In this document: one piece after another, positions 18,444 to 27,183 of the stretch | Numbering within the stretch: position 1 is the first letter of the stretch | Layout: each line of letters begins with the position of its first letter | Source: Pseudomonadota bacterium | GTDB taxonomy: Bacteria; Pseudomonadota; Alphaproteobacteria; Rhizobiales; Beijerinckiaceae | DNA length: 64,000 nucleotides | Reading direction: 5' to 3' | Assembly: GCA_021813805.1 (NCBI GenBank) | Contig: JAKAJL010000007.1 | Span: 1 to 64,000, forward strand | The notes under the pieces: model-generated | Told to the model about the DNA's origin: nothing | Seen by the model: only the letters and a program-made list of their open reading frames with translations | The model's database searches: none | Translations under genes and position numbers: made by a program

Positions 18444-20024
18444 ATGTTCGAGGGCCTGTCCGAAAAGCTCTCCGGCATATTCGACAGCCTGACCCGGCGT
18501 GGAGCCCTCGGCGAAGAGGACGTCGCCGCGGCGATGCGCGAGGTGCGCCGCGCTTTGCTCGAAGCCGATGTGGCTTTGGACGTCGTGCGCTCATTCGTGG
18601 ACAAGGCCCGCGCGCGCGCGGTGGGCGCCGAAGTGCTGAAGTCGGTCACGCCTGGACAGATGGTCATCAAGATCGTCAACGACGTTCTGATCGAGATTCT
18701 GGGCTCCGACGCCGAACCGATCGATCTCAACGCCGCTCCTCCGGTGGCGATCATGATGGTGGGCTTGCAAGGCGCGGGCAAAACCACAACAACCGCAAAA
18801 ATAGCGAAACGCCTCACGGAACGCTTCAAGAAGCGGGTGCTGATGGCCTCGCTCGACGTCAAGCGTCCTGCGGCGCAGGAACAGCTCGCGGTTCTCGGCC
18901 GCCAGATTGCGGTCGACACATTGCCGATCGTTCCCGGCCAGACTCCGGTCCAGATCGCCAAACGCGCCGAGGAGGCCGCCCGGCTTCAGGGTTTTGACGT
19001 CGTCCTGCTCGACACCGCGGGCCGTACACACATCGACGAGCCGCTTATGGCGGAAATGGCCGAAATCAAGGCCGCCGCCAAACCTCACGAGATCCTTCTC
19101 GTGGCCGATGCGCTCACTGGCCAGGACGCCGTCAATCTGGCCCGGAATTTCGACGAGCGGGTCGGGATCACTGGCATTGTCCTGACCCGCGCCGACGGCG
19201 ACGGCCGAGGCGGCGCCGCCTTGTCGATGCGCGCGGTCACCGGCAAGCCGATCAAACTGATCGGCACTGGCGAAAAGATGGACGCGCTGGATGATTTCCA
19301 TCCGCAGCGCATCGCTAACCGAATCCTGGGCATGGGCGATATTGTCGCCTTGGTGGAAAAGGCGGCGGAGACCATCGACGCCGAAAAGGCTCATCGCATC
19401 GCTGAAAAGATGCGCAAGGGCAAGTTCGATCTCGAAGATATGGCCGAGCAACTGGCGCAAGTGGACAAACTCGGCGGGCTTGGCGGCATCATGGGCCTGC
19501 TGCCTGGAGTCGCCAAGCTCAAGGATGCGCTCGCCGCCGCCAAGGTCGACAACAAGACGATCGCTCGCCAGCGCGCCATCATCCTATCGATGACCCCAAA
19601 GGAACGGCGCAACCCGGACATGCTCAAGGCGTCGCGCAAGAAACGCATCGCCGCAGGCTCCGGCATGAAGGTCGAGGATGTGAACCGCCTGCTCAAGCAG
19701 CACAGGACCATGGCCGACATGATGAAATCATTGGGCGGCGCCAAACGCGGCCCGATGGCCCAGATGGCCCAGATGTTCGGCCTGGGCGGTGGAACGCCGC
19801 CGCCTACGCCCGAACAGATCGCCGAACTTCAGCAGAAATTCGGGGGCGCCGCGGGCATGGGTCTCGGCATTCCCAGCGAGCCGCCGCCGGGCGCCTTCGC
19901 CTCCAAACCTGGCCTCCTCCCTGGCGCCGCTCCCGGCGGGCTGCCGGGATTAGGCGGCAAGGCGAGTGGACTGCCCGGTTTGGGTGGGCTCTCGGGCCTC
20001 AATCCGTTCGGGAAGAAGAAGTGA
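18444..20024 (+). CDS. ffh: Signal recognition particle protein Ffh (SRP54)
   Basis: A 526-residue GTPase that binds 4.5S RNA and signal sequences and, with FtsY, targets membrane proteins. The N domain begins MFEGLSEKLSGIFDSL. G1 is GLQGAGKTTTTAK (about 107-119), G3 is LLDTAGRTHIDE, G4 is TRADGDGRGGAAL. The methionine-rich M domain follows, with MTPKERRNPDMLKASRKKRIA and GSGMKVEDVNRLLKQH. A Gly/Pro-rich tail of about 60 residues ends in LNPFGKKK. ATG 18444 fits the family N-terminus; the longer frame from 18360 is rejected. It is followed by rpsP, rimM and trmD on the same strand. Confidence 0.97.
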   Translation: MFEGLSEKLSGIFDSLTRRGALGEEDVAAAMREVRRALLEADVALDVVRSFVDKARARAVGAEVLKSVTPGQMVIKIVNDVLIEILGSDAEPIDLNAAPPVAIMMVGLQGAGKTTTTAKIAKRLTERFKKRVLMASLDVKRPAAQEQLAVLGRQIAVDTLPIVPGQTPVQIAKRAEEAARLQGFDVVLLDTAGRTHIDEPLMAEMAEIKAAAKPHEILLVADALTGQDAVNLARNFDERVGITGIVLTRADGDGRGGAALSMRAVTGKPIKLIGTGEKMDALDDFHPQRIANRILGMGDIVALVEKAAETIDAEKAHRIAEKMRKGKFDLEDMAEQLAQVDKLGGLGGIMGLLPGVAKLKDALAAAKVDNKTIARQRAIILSMTPKERRNPDMLKASRKKRIAAGSGMKVEDVNRLLKQHRTMADMMKSLGGAKRGPMAQMAQMFGLGGGTPPPTPEQIAELQQKFGGAAGMGLGIPSEPPPGAFASKPGLLPGAAPGGLPGLGGKASGLPGLGGLSGLNPFGKKK

Positions 20025-20148
20025 GTTTTCCGTCGTTTTGCGACGGGCCTGAACCGCCGGAAGAGGGGCCGGCTGTTTACGAATTTGGAAACCCGCCCGC
20101 CCCTCGGCGAAACCTCCCGCAAGGGATTTTTGTAAGGAAGAAGAAGAC

Positions 20149-20505
20149 ATGTCCTTGAAAATTCGTCTGTCGCGGGGCGGCGCCAAGAAGCGTCCGTTCT
20201 ATCGCGTTGTCGTGGCCGACGCCCGTTCGCCGCGCGACGGCCGCTTCATTGAGAAGCTCGGCACATTCGACCCCCTGGCGCCCAAGGACTCCCAAACCCG
20301 TCTGGTTCTGGATGTCGAAAAGGCCAAGGAATGGCTGAGCAAGGGCGCCCAGGCGACTGACCGCGTCGCCCGCCTGCTCGACGGCGTCGGCGCCCTGAAA
20401 CGCGAGCCGCGCAATAATCCGCAAAAGGCCCAGCCGAAAAAGAAGGCGCAGGAGCGCGCGGCGGCCGCGGCGGCGGCCGCCGAAAAAGCCGCCGCTTCCG
20501 AATGA
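20149..20505 (+). CDS. rpsP: 30S ribosomal protein S16
   Basis: A 118-residue ribosomal protein. The N-terminus [23 protein letters not shown] and [12 protein letters not shown] are the S16 signature. The core is followed by an Ala/Lys tail ([19 protein letters not shown]), which is usual in alphaproteobacteria and lengthens the protein compared with E. coli. AAGGAAGAAGAAG precedes the ATG. It lies 124 bases after ffh and 50 before rimM. Confidence 0.98.
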   Translation: MSLKIRLSRGGAKKRPFYRVVVADARSPRDGRFIEKLGTFDPLAPKDSQTRLVLDVEKAKEWLSKGAQATDRVARLLDGVGALKREPRNNPQKAQPKKKAQERAAAAAAAAEKAAASE

Positions 20506-20555
20506 TCTTTTGAGACGCCGTCCTCAGGCGGCGTCTTCCCCTCAAGGTCGCCGGT

Positions 20556-21071
20556 ATGGATGACAAAATTCTCGTCGGCGTATTCGGCGCGCCCCATGGC
20601 GTGCGCGGCGAAATCCGGCTCAAATCCTTCATGCAGGACCCCTCGAGCATCGCCAGCCACGGGCCGCTGACGGATTCATCCGGCGCCATACACGAAATCG
20701 TCGCCGCTCGCTTGCTCAAGGACGACCTTTTGGTGGCGCGGGTCAAGGGCGTCACCGACCGCGACGCGGCGCAGAAGCTGACGAACCGGAAGCTTTATCT
20801 CGCGCGCGCAAAACTGCCCGCCCTTCAGGCGGACGAATTTTATTGCAGCGACCTGATCGGTTTGCGCGCCGAGACGCCGGAGGGCGTCGCTCTCGGATTG
20901 ATCGTCGCCGTACCCAATTTCGGCGCCGGCGATATTCTCGAAATTGCCCCGCCCGCTGGGGAAACGATACTCTTCCCCTTCACGCACGCGGTCGTCCCCG
21001 AGATCGATATCGCACGCGGTCGTGTCGTCATCGTTTCCCCCGTCGACGACGAAACCGCGGGGGATGCCTGA
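20556..21071 (+). CDS. rimM: Ribosome maturation factor RimM
   Basis: A 171-residue factor for assembly of the 30S head domain around S19. The N-terminal beta-barrel starts [21 protein letters not shown], and the PRC-barrel part contains [17 protein letters not shown] and ends in the conserved [21 protein letters not shown] (in part). Its stop at 21071 is two bases before the trmD ATG, so translation is probably coupled. The rpsP-rimM-trmD order is classic. Confidence 0.96.
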   Translation: MDDKILVGVFGAPHGVRGEIRLKSFMQDPSSIASHGPLTDSSGAIHEIVAARLLKDDLLVARVKGVTDRDAAQKLTNRKLYLARAKLPALQADEFYCSDLIGLRAETPEGVALGLIVAVPNFGAGDILEIAPPAGETILFPFTHAVVPEIDIARGRVVIVSPVDDETAGDA

Positions 21072-21073
21072 CG

Positions 21074-21766
21074 ATGTGGTCCGCCACCGTTTTCACGCTC
21101 TATCCTGAAATGTTCCCTGGTCCGCTCGCCCATTCCATGGCTGGAACGGCTCTCGAAAAGCGATATTGGACGCTCGACACGAAAAATATCCGGGATCATG
21201 GACTCGGACGCCATCGCGCGGTTGACGACACGCCGGCGGGCGGCGGCCCCGGCATGGTGTTGCGCGCCGATGTCCTCGCCGCCAGCCTCGACGCCGCAAT
21301 TGAGCCGTCCGATCCCAGACCGCGTCTATTGATGAGTCCGCGCGGCGTTCCGCTGACACAGAAGATGGTCCGCGCCTTTTCCAAAATGCCCGGCGTGGTC
21401 ATCGTTTGCGGACGATTCGAAGGCGTCGACGAGCGCGTGATCGAAAGCAGGACTTTGGAAGAGGTTTCGATTGGCGACTACATCCTTTCGGGCGGCGAAA
21501 TCGCCGCACTAACTCTGATCGACGCCTGCGTGCGGCTCCTGCCGGGAGTTATGGGCAAGGACGAATCGGGCCATGAAGAAAGTTTTGAGAACGGTCTACT
21601 CGAATATCCCCACTACACCCGGCCGCGCGAATGGGAGGGGCGAACGATTCCCGATGTCCTCAATTCGGGCAATCATGCGCGCATTGCGCGCTGGCGGCTC
21701 GAACAAGCCCAGAAACTGACGCGCGAACGTCGGCCAGATCTTTGGAGAAAGGTCGAAGAGCCTTGA
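21074..21766 (+). CDS. trmD: tRNA (guanine37-N1)-methyltransferase
   Basis: A 230-residue SPOUT enzyme that methylates G37 and prevents +1 frameshifting. The N-terminus is [18 protein letters not shown]. The deep trefoil knot includes [26 protein letters not shown] and [44 protein letters not shown] is the conserved C-terminal segment (shown by position, about 188-215). The start is placed by family N-terminus and tight spacing to rimM. The usual next gene, rplS, is absent; a tRNA gene and then dnaA follow. Confidence 0.97.
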   Translation: MWSATVFTLYPEMFPGPLAHSMAGTALEKRYWTLDTKNIRDHGLGRHRAVDDTPAGGGPGMVLRADVLAASLDAAIEPSDPRPRLLMSPRGVPLTQKMVRAFSKMPGVVIVCGRFEGVDERVIESRTLEEVSIGDYILSGGEIAALTLIDACVRLLPGVMGKDESGHEESFENGLLEYPHYTRPREWEGRTIPDVLNSGNHARIARWRLEQAQKLTRERRPDLWRKVEEP

Positions 21767-21804
21767 TCGCGCCCCGCAATCTGCTATGAGGAGCCAACCT
21801 TTTC

Positions 21805-21880
21805 GCCGCAATAGCTCAGCTGGTAGAGCACCTCATTCGTAATGAGGGGGTCGGGGGTTCGAATCCCTCTTGCGGCACCA
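21805..21880 (+). tRNA. tRNA-Thr (anticodon CGT)
   Basis: A 76-base cloverleaf. Acceptor arm GCCGCAA pairs with TTGCGGC and the 3' ACCA is encoded. The D arm is GCTCAGCTGGTAGAGC. The anticodon stem CCTCA/TGAGG encloses TTCGTAA, giving anticodon CGT for threonine ACG codons. The T arm is GGGGGTTCGAATCCCTC with a standard TTCGAAT loop. It sits 38 bases after trmD and is probably read in the same direction. Confidence 0.95.
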
Positions 21881-21901
21881 CTCCTCTTCGGAATTTGAAT
21901 C

Positions 21902-21932
21902 CTCCAAGACTCCAAGACTCCAATATCTTGGA
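21902..21932. repeat. Short tandem and inverted repeat between tRNA-Thr and dnaA
   Basis: CTCCAAGA is repeated in tandem at 21902-21909 and 21910-21917, with a partial third copy. TCCAAGA at 21911-21917 and TCTTGGA at 21926-21932 form a 7-bp stem with an 8-base loop. It lies between convergent trmD/tRNA-Thr and dnaA and could serve as a weak two-way terminator. Confidence 0.45.
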
Positions 21933-21966
21933 AATTCCCCGACTGAACGCGGCGTCCCGAGCGACC

Positions 21967-23430
21967 TCAATCGGCCAGAAGTCGCTTCAACAGATCAAGC
22001 TCCTGGCTCAAGACGACGTCATTCGACGCCATTTCTTCGATCTTGCGCACGGCATGCAAAACTGTCGTATGGTCTCGTCCACCAAAGCGACGCCCTATTT
22101 CAGGCAGCGACCTCAGCGTCATCATCTTCGCCAAATACATTGCGATTTGCCTTGGCCGCACGACATTCGCGGTGCGCCGTGACGAGAGGATGTCCGCGCG
22201 ACTTACATTGAAATGCGTCGCGACCAGTTTCTGAATATCTTCGATTTTTACCTTTTTGGGCTCTTTCACCCTGATCAGGTCGCGAATTGCCGCCTCCGCC
22301 GCCTCCAAAGTCAACGGCGCCCCGGCAAGAATCGTATGAGCCAGAAGCCGATTGACCGCCCCGTCGAGATCCCGACCATTGGTGTCGATCAATTTCGCGA
22401 CCAGGCCGACGACATTCGGACTCACCTCAAATGTGGGATGGGCGGCCCTGATATTTTGGATCCGCGCATCAAGAATGCCTCGCCGCAGATCCTCGTCCAG
22501 CGAATGAATTTCGACCGACAATCCTCCGCCAAATCGGGACTTCACACGTTCATCGAGATTTTCCAGCTCGTTTGGCGATCGATCCCCTGCGATAACAACT
22601 TGCCGTCCGGAATCCATTAAAGCGTTCAGTGTGTGACAAAACTCATGTTGAATTGTTTTTCCCTGAAGAAATTGCACGTCATCAATAACCAGCAAATCAA
22701 TGGCTCTAAGACTTTCCTTGAACGCCATAAAGTTCTGCCGCTTAAGCGCAGCGACGAACCCATACATAAACTTTTCCGCCGTGAGATAAACGACGCGCCG
22801 CCCCATTTCATGGCCAGCATGGGCGATCGCCTGGATCAAATGCGTTTTACCAAGACCAACATTCGAGTAAAAATAAAGTGGGTTGAATGTTATCCCCGCG
22901 CCATTCAATCCATCGATGACTTGACGCGCCGCCGCGAATGCGAGTTGATTCGACGATCCGATAAGAAATGTTGAAAATTTAAACCGCGCATCGAGAGAAG
23001 ATCCCCCAATGCCGTCGACGGCCGCAGGCTTCGCCGTCTCGCCTGCGGCGGGCTCGCTACGCCTGTTTTCGGCAACGATTTCCTTTTGAATCACGCCGCC
23101 GCGCCTCTCGCCTCCACATCCACCCGATAGCCGGGTTGCCGCTCGCGGTTCGAGCACGATACTTTGAACATTTGGCAATACGGCGACGATTGCGCTGCGC
23201 AGCCTATCCAAATAATGCGCTTGAATCCAACTCTTCAAAAATTTCGTCGGCACGCTCAAATACGCAATTCCATCGACGACTTTTTCAAGCTCGAGCGATT
23301 TGAACCACGAAAAATAGATTGCGTCGCCAACCTCTCGGCGAAACCGCTCGCAAAACACCCGCCAAAGATCGGCGTCGTTTTGGCTGTTTTGATCGCCATT
23401 GATCACTTTTTCGAGTCGCGCTTTGGACAT
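21967..23430 (-). CDS. dnaA: Chromosomal replication initiator protein DnaA
   Basis: A 487-residue AAA+ protein that melts oriC. Domain I (1-90) binds partners. A linker of about 60 residues is rich in Gly, Arg and Glu. The AAA+ core has Walker A NVGLGKTHLIQA near 190-200 and Walker B LLVIDDVQFLQGK. Domain IV binds DnaA boxes through SRRTANVVRPRQIAMYLAK and GRDHTTVLHAVRKIEE. The Walker A approach reads YFYSNVGLGKT where many species have GGVGLGKT. I prefer ATG 23430 (MSKARLEKV), behind GAAGATAGAAGA, over TTG 23445. Part of the gene (about 22600-22990) is clearly AT-richer than its neighbours. The putative origin is about 24 kb away. Confidence 0.97.
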   Translation of the reverse strand: MSKARLEKVINGDQNSQNDADLWRVFCERFRREVGDAIYFSWFKSLELEKVVDGIAYLSVPTKFLKSWIQAHYLDRLRSAIVAVLPNVQSIVLEPRAATRLSGGCGGERRGGVIQKEIVAENRRSEPAAGETAKPAAVDGIGGSSLDARFKFSTFLIGSSNQLAFAAARQVIDGLNGAGITFNPLYFYSNVGLGKTHLIQAIAHAGHEMGRRVVYLTAEKFMYGFVAALKRQNFMAFKESLRAIDLLVIDDVQFLQGKTIQHEFCHTLNALMDSGRQVVIAGDRSPNELENLDERVKSRFGGGLSVEIHSLDEDLRRGILDARIQNIRAAHPTFEVSPNVVGLVAKLIDTNGRDLDGAVNRLLAHTILAGAPLTLEAAEAAIRDLIRVKEPKKVKIEDIQKLVATHFNVSRADILSSRRTANVVRPRQIAMYLAKMMTLRSLPEIGRRFGGRDHTTVLHAVRKIEEMASNDVVLSQELDLLKRLLAD

Positions 23431-24288
23431 TTCTTCTATCTTCAATCAGGGGGTCGACGCCCTTAACAGAGCATTCAGAACTCCACAGGAAAACACCAAA
23501 GAAGCCCTCCGGTTCAGAGCTTTCGTTAGGTTTTTCCATAGATCTGCCGCTAGGTCAGCAAGCTTTAACTATCAAGCTTGCTCTCTACATCTTCGACAAT
23601 AACCAAACAAGCAGGCGACGAACACTTTCTTGTATTTCCCCCATATCCGCCACCCCATATCAGCCTACAGTGACGACCATGCCGTCGTCCAAAAAACTAC
23701 GTCATTACTAAACGACACTTCTATGCGAAAGACTATAACATCTACATCAAGAAGTACGGATATATTATGCCTACGAAAAACGTCTGAGGGCTAATTAAAC
23801 AATACATTTCGTCCCGGTCAGTACCCTTTTCATTTCCTTTGTCTTAGGACCATACACAGGGGGGTGAGCCGATGCAATGCCGCAAATGAGCGATGAGAAA
23901 CCTTCGGGGCGGAGCCCCGGTTATGACGCCGCCATAGGGTTGCATGAATCGTGCGAGAGCCCTCAAAAAGCCGACGCCAAGATCAAGGACGCCCCATCGC
24001 CAAAGGGTTCGTGTTGGCGCGGAGAAAGCGATTCGGAGCGTTAAGCCGTCGCTGTCAAGGGCCGGGACAAAACCCGCTTTCAAACCTTTAGAAATAAGAT
24101 ATTGTTTTTTATGCAACTTCATTGCGCGCGCGCGCTGGTCGTCAAAAATTTGTAAGGGTTGGTTCGAAGCCCGCGAATGTGGACATTTTGTCGAAAGAGA
24201 GGACGCCGCGCTTGCCGCCCGCCTCGGCGTCCCAGAGGCTTCGACCTGAACGAAGAGGCTTGCATCCCTGGAAGCGGTCTTGCTCGAC
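23431..24288. other. Long intergenic region upstream of dnaA
   Basis: About 860 bases between dnaA and the 3' end of olsB. The dnaA-proximal half (about 23460-23870) is AT-rich and should carry the dnaA promoter; it contains a perfect 9-bp inverted repeat (23557-23582). At 23905-23919 CGGGGC-GGA-GCCCCG forms a short hairpin. The distal half is GC-richer. Open frames run there on both strands (23944-24249 plus, 23844-24434 minus), but neither has a family match I recognise or a good ribosome site. I see no consensus DnaA boxes. A regulatory leader, a small RNA or decayed coding sequence are all possible. Confidence 0.5.
23557..23582. repeat. Perfect 9-bp inverted repeat in the dnaA upstream region
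   Basis: AGCAAGCTT at 23557-23565 and AAGCTTGCT at 23574-23582 are exact reverse complements with an 8-base spacer, TAACTATC. It lies about 127 bases before the dnaA start, where it could be an operator or a leader hairpin. Confidence 0.6.
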
Positions 24289-25236
24289 CTACGACGCCTT
24301 TCTTCCTGTTTCGTCCGGGCCGCCAAAATATTCGATATAGCGACCTTCAATCTCGGCGATGGGCATGACCACGAAAACATCCGTGACGCCAAACTGCCGG
24401 TCGACCACGGCGCCTTCGCCGAATTTGGCGCCAACGCGCATATAACCTTTGATCAGCGGCGGCAGCGCGGCTAACGCACGCCTCTTATCAACTGCATCTC
24501 GCTCTAGACGATCCATCACGACAAATCGCTGCGCCAGCGGCCTTACAAGCCACTCCGGCGACGCCTTGGCGAAGTGATGAATAAAGCTCAGTTCAGAAGC
24601 CAGGCGGGACGGATCAGCGCCTTCGAGGCTCGCGCAACCGATCATCGCGTCAACGCGGTAATGTTTGACATAAGCCCAGATGCCGCGCCAAAGCATTTCG
24701 ATCGTTTTCTTTCCGCGATATTCTGCAAGGACGCAGGAACGTCCCAGTTCCAAAAAGCGTGAATTGGGATGCCGGGCGAGCATTGGGCCGATATCAAATT
24801 CCTGCGCGCTGTAAAATCCAAAATTCTGTTGGGCTACTTCCTGACGAAGTAGACGATATGCGCCGACGACCCTGGGTTTCGACGCTCCGAAGCGGTTCCG
24901 CGCCGCATGGTCGATCACAAGAAGGTGATCGCACACCTTGTCGTATCGGCATATGTCGCGCCTGACCAAAGCGGCGGCGGCGTCAGGCGTCGCTCCACCC
25001 TCCTGAAAAAACACCTTGTAACGTAAACGTTGCGCCTTCCTGATTTCTGAATTCCTGGTTGCAAGGCGCAATTCGAGCGAGCCCGACCAACCAAGGCTAG
25101 GGCCAAGCGCCGGCTGTGATATCTCCGACGGCAATCCTTGAGCAGAATGGAATCCGCCTGGCCAAGTTTTTTTTGGCTTCTTAGCGAGGAACGGAAATTT
25201 TGACGAAAGACCAGCGACCATGGCTAATCCATTCAT
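24289..25236 (-). CDS. olsB: L-ornithine N-alpha-acyltransferase, OlsB-like (GNAT fold)
   Basis: A 315-residue acyltransferase. RLATRNSEIRKAQRLRYKVFFQEGG is the conserved N-terminal region (given by key residues RKAQ-LRY-VF), followed by VVGAYRLLRQE, FLELGRSCVLAEYRG and MIGCASLEGADPSR; it ends with the ornithine-lipid family motif GRYIEYFGGP. OlsB attaches a 3-hydroxyacyl group from acyl-ACP to ornithine, giving lyso-ornithine lipid, a phosphorus-free membrane lipid. OlsA, the second enzyme, is not here. ATG 25236 follows GGGAAAG; an ATG at 25278 would add 14 residues without a ribosome site. The gene is downstream of the AT-rich dnaA leader. Confidence 0.85.
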   Translation of the reverse strand: MNGLAMVAGLSSKFPFLAKKPKKTWPGGFHSAQGLPSEISQPALGPSLGWSGSLELRLATRNSEIRKAQRLRYKVFFQEGGATPDAAAALVRRDICRYDKVCDHLLVIDHAARNRFGASKPRVVGAYRLLRQEVAQQNFGFYSAQEFDIGPMLARHPNSRFLELGRSCVLAEYRGKKTIEMLWRGIWAYVKHYRVDAMIGCASLEGADPSRLASELSFIHHFAKASPEWLVRPLAQRFVVMDRLERDAVDKRRALAALPPLIKGYMRVGAKFGEGAVVDRQFGVTDVFVVMPIAEIEGRYIEYFGGPDETGRKAS

Positions 25237-25402
25237 GAATGCTTTCCCGGGAAATGACGTCCGCCTCGACTCTTCCATTCACGGCGTACAAACGCTCACG
25301 CGAAGGAAAACGCTGTCAGCATTTGTCACCTCTTCCCGATAGAAAAAACTCGATACGAAAATATGACAATTTTGGTAAGGGATTTTTTGGCCTCCGCGAG
25401 AT

Positions 25403-27091
25403 TCACTTCGCTACAATCGCATTCACCACGGCCGCGAGATCGATGGGCTTGGCCAGAAATTCATTCATGCCCGCGTCTAACGCTGCTTCGCGGTCGTCAG
25501 CCGATACGTTTGCCGTCAGCGCAATGATTCGCACAGGGTCCGCGCCCGCTTCCTGTTCCGCCGCGCGAATCTGGCGGGTGGCCGCCAATCCATCGAGCCT
25601 CGGCATGCGCATATCCATGATGATTGCGTCAAATCGGCCAATGTTGGCGCAGGCGATGGCGACCGCTTCCGCGCCATCGTTAGCCCTGGTAATCCGAGCG
25701 CCCAACTGCCTCAGCCGACGATCAACCAGGAGAGCGTTCACGTCATTGTCTTCCGCGAGGAGGATGGCTCGATTCGCCAGGGACTGCGGGATGGGCGTTC
25801 CGCTGACGACGTCGTCCTGATGATGTCCGCTGTGGGGCGCTCCCCCCAGGCGGGAATAAAGTGAGCTGAGCCGAACCGGTTTGACGAGCCAGCCGTCAAA
25901 CTCCTTTGCCAGGGCGTCACCGAAGGCCCGGCGCTCGAACGGAGAAAAAAGAACCAGATTTTGCCCTGCGCCACTTGCCCGCGCCGCAGCGGCGAGTCGT
26001 TGGGTCGCTTGTTCTCCCAATGCGCAATCGATAATGACCAAATCGGGCGCGTGACGATCGAGAAATTCCAACGCCGCCGATACCCCGTGAGCTCGTGCGA
26101 CACGAGCGCCCAGCTCCGCGAGACGCCGTCCCAGGAATGGGCCGCCGAAAGGCGAATCGGCGACCACCAACGTCGTTTTCCCTCGGAGATCCGAGCTGAG
26201 CGGCTCGAAGGACGACGAGGATTCTACTCCGGTCAGCGCGATCTCAAAGGCAAAGGCCGAACCTTCGGGTCCTGAATGTTCGAGATTCAAAACGCCGCCC
26301 ATCAGCTGGACGAGCGATTTTGAAATCGCGAGTCCGAGGCCCGTGCCCTCGTGTCTCCGCGAAGATGAACTATCCGCCTGCTCGAATTCCTTGAAAATCG
26401 CCTCACGGCGATCCACGGGAACGCCTGGTCCCGTATCACAGACCGCAAAGCTCACGCGGCCTGCGGTCGGCGCTTTCAGCATGACGCCGACGCCGCCCCG
26501 TTCGGTGAATTTGATCGCATTGACCGCGAGGTTCATCAGAATTTGGCGTAGGCGGTCCGGGTCCCCTTTCACACGTCGAGGCACATCCCGGTCGATGGAG
26601 GTCGCAATCTCGATCCCCTTCCCTTGCGCGCGCGGCGCCAAAAGCTCGGCGACGCCCTCGACCAGCGCCGGGAGGTCGAAAATGACGTTGTTCAGTTCGA
26701 GCTTTCCGGCCTCGATTTTGGAGAAGTCCAGGATCTGGTTGATCAATGACGACAAAGATTCCGCGGAGACACGAATAGCGCTGACATAGGACGCCTGCTC
26801 GGCATTTAATTCCGTCCCGACCAGGAGTTCGGCCATTCCCAGAACGCCAGTCAAGGGCGTCCGCACCTCGTGGCTCACCATCGCCAGGAAGCGCGATTTC
26901 GCCTCATTCGCGGCCTCTGCCTTGTCGAGAGCCCTGGCGGCGGCTTTCAGCGCCTTCAGCTCGGCGTGGAGTTCTTCCTGGTCCTTCTGCAACGCCTTGC
27001 GAGCCCGCCGCTCGGTCAGGCCGAAACCGACCGCACCGAGCGCCACGGCGCCAGCGATCGCCGGCAGAATTCCTGTCGAAAATAAAACCAT
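25403..27091 (-). CDS. Hybrid sensor histidine kinase with two receiver domains
   Basis: A 562-residue signalling protein. One N-terminal membrane segment (about 5-23) and a short charged coiled coil replace a normal sensor domain. The HisKA box FLAMVSHEVRTPLTG carries His74. HATPase motifs are NLAVNAIKFTERGG, VCDTGPGVP and GTGLGLAISKSLVQLMGG. Receiver 1 (about 300-420) keeps the aspartate in VIIDCALG and the lysine in WLVKPVR but lacks one residue of the acidic pair. Receiver 2 (about 440-562) is complete, with LLAEDN and Asp493 in IIMDMRMP. No separate regulator or output gene is adjacent, so the phosphotransfer partner is unknown. Confidence 0.9.
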   Translation of the reverse strand: MVLFSTGILPAIAGAVALGAVGFGLTERRARKALQKDQEELHAELKALKAAARALDKAEAANEAKSRFLAMVSHEVRTPLTGVLGMAELLVGTELNAEQASYVSAIRVSAESLSSLINQILDFSKIEAGKLELNNVIFDLPALVEGVAELLAPRAQGKGIEIATSIDRDVPRRVKGDPDRLRQILMNLAVNAIKFTERGGVGVMLKAPTAGRVSFAVCDTGPGVPVDRREAIFKEFEQADSSSSRRHEGTGLGLAISKSLVQLMGGVLNLEHSGPEGSAFAFEIALTGVESSSSFEPLSSDLRGKTTLVVADSPFGGPFLGRRLAELGARVARAHGVSAALEFLDRHAPDLVIIDCALGEQATQRLAAAARASGAGQNLVLFSPFERRAFGDALAKEFDGWLVKPVRLSSLYSRLGGAPHSGHHQDDVVSGTPIPQSLANRAILLAEDNDVNALLVDRRLRQLGARITRANDGAEAVAIACANIGRFDAIIMDMRMPRLDGLAATRQIRAAEQEAGADPVRIIALTANVSADDREAALDAGMNEFLAKPIDLAAVVNAIVAK

Positions 27092-27183
27092 AGGTCGAAA
27101 ACTTCGTAATGACCCTAGCGCGCATGGCCCACGAGGAACGCCCGTCGATTTATATAGAGTGTGGCGCTAAATGTTTGGTTTCC

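Noticed and set aside
23460-23870. AT-rich dnaA upstream region as the replication origin
   Set aside because: No consensus DnaA boxes were found, while the ppsR-hemE gap has both box-like sites and the expected gene context. Not excluded without GC-skew data.
23844-24434. 196-codon minus-strand frame between dnaA and olsB
   Set aside because: It overlaps the 3' end of olsB by about 145 bases, has no recognisable domain and no good ribosome site. The region is described as unexplained instead.
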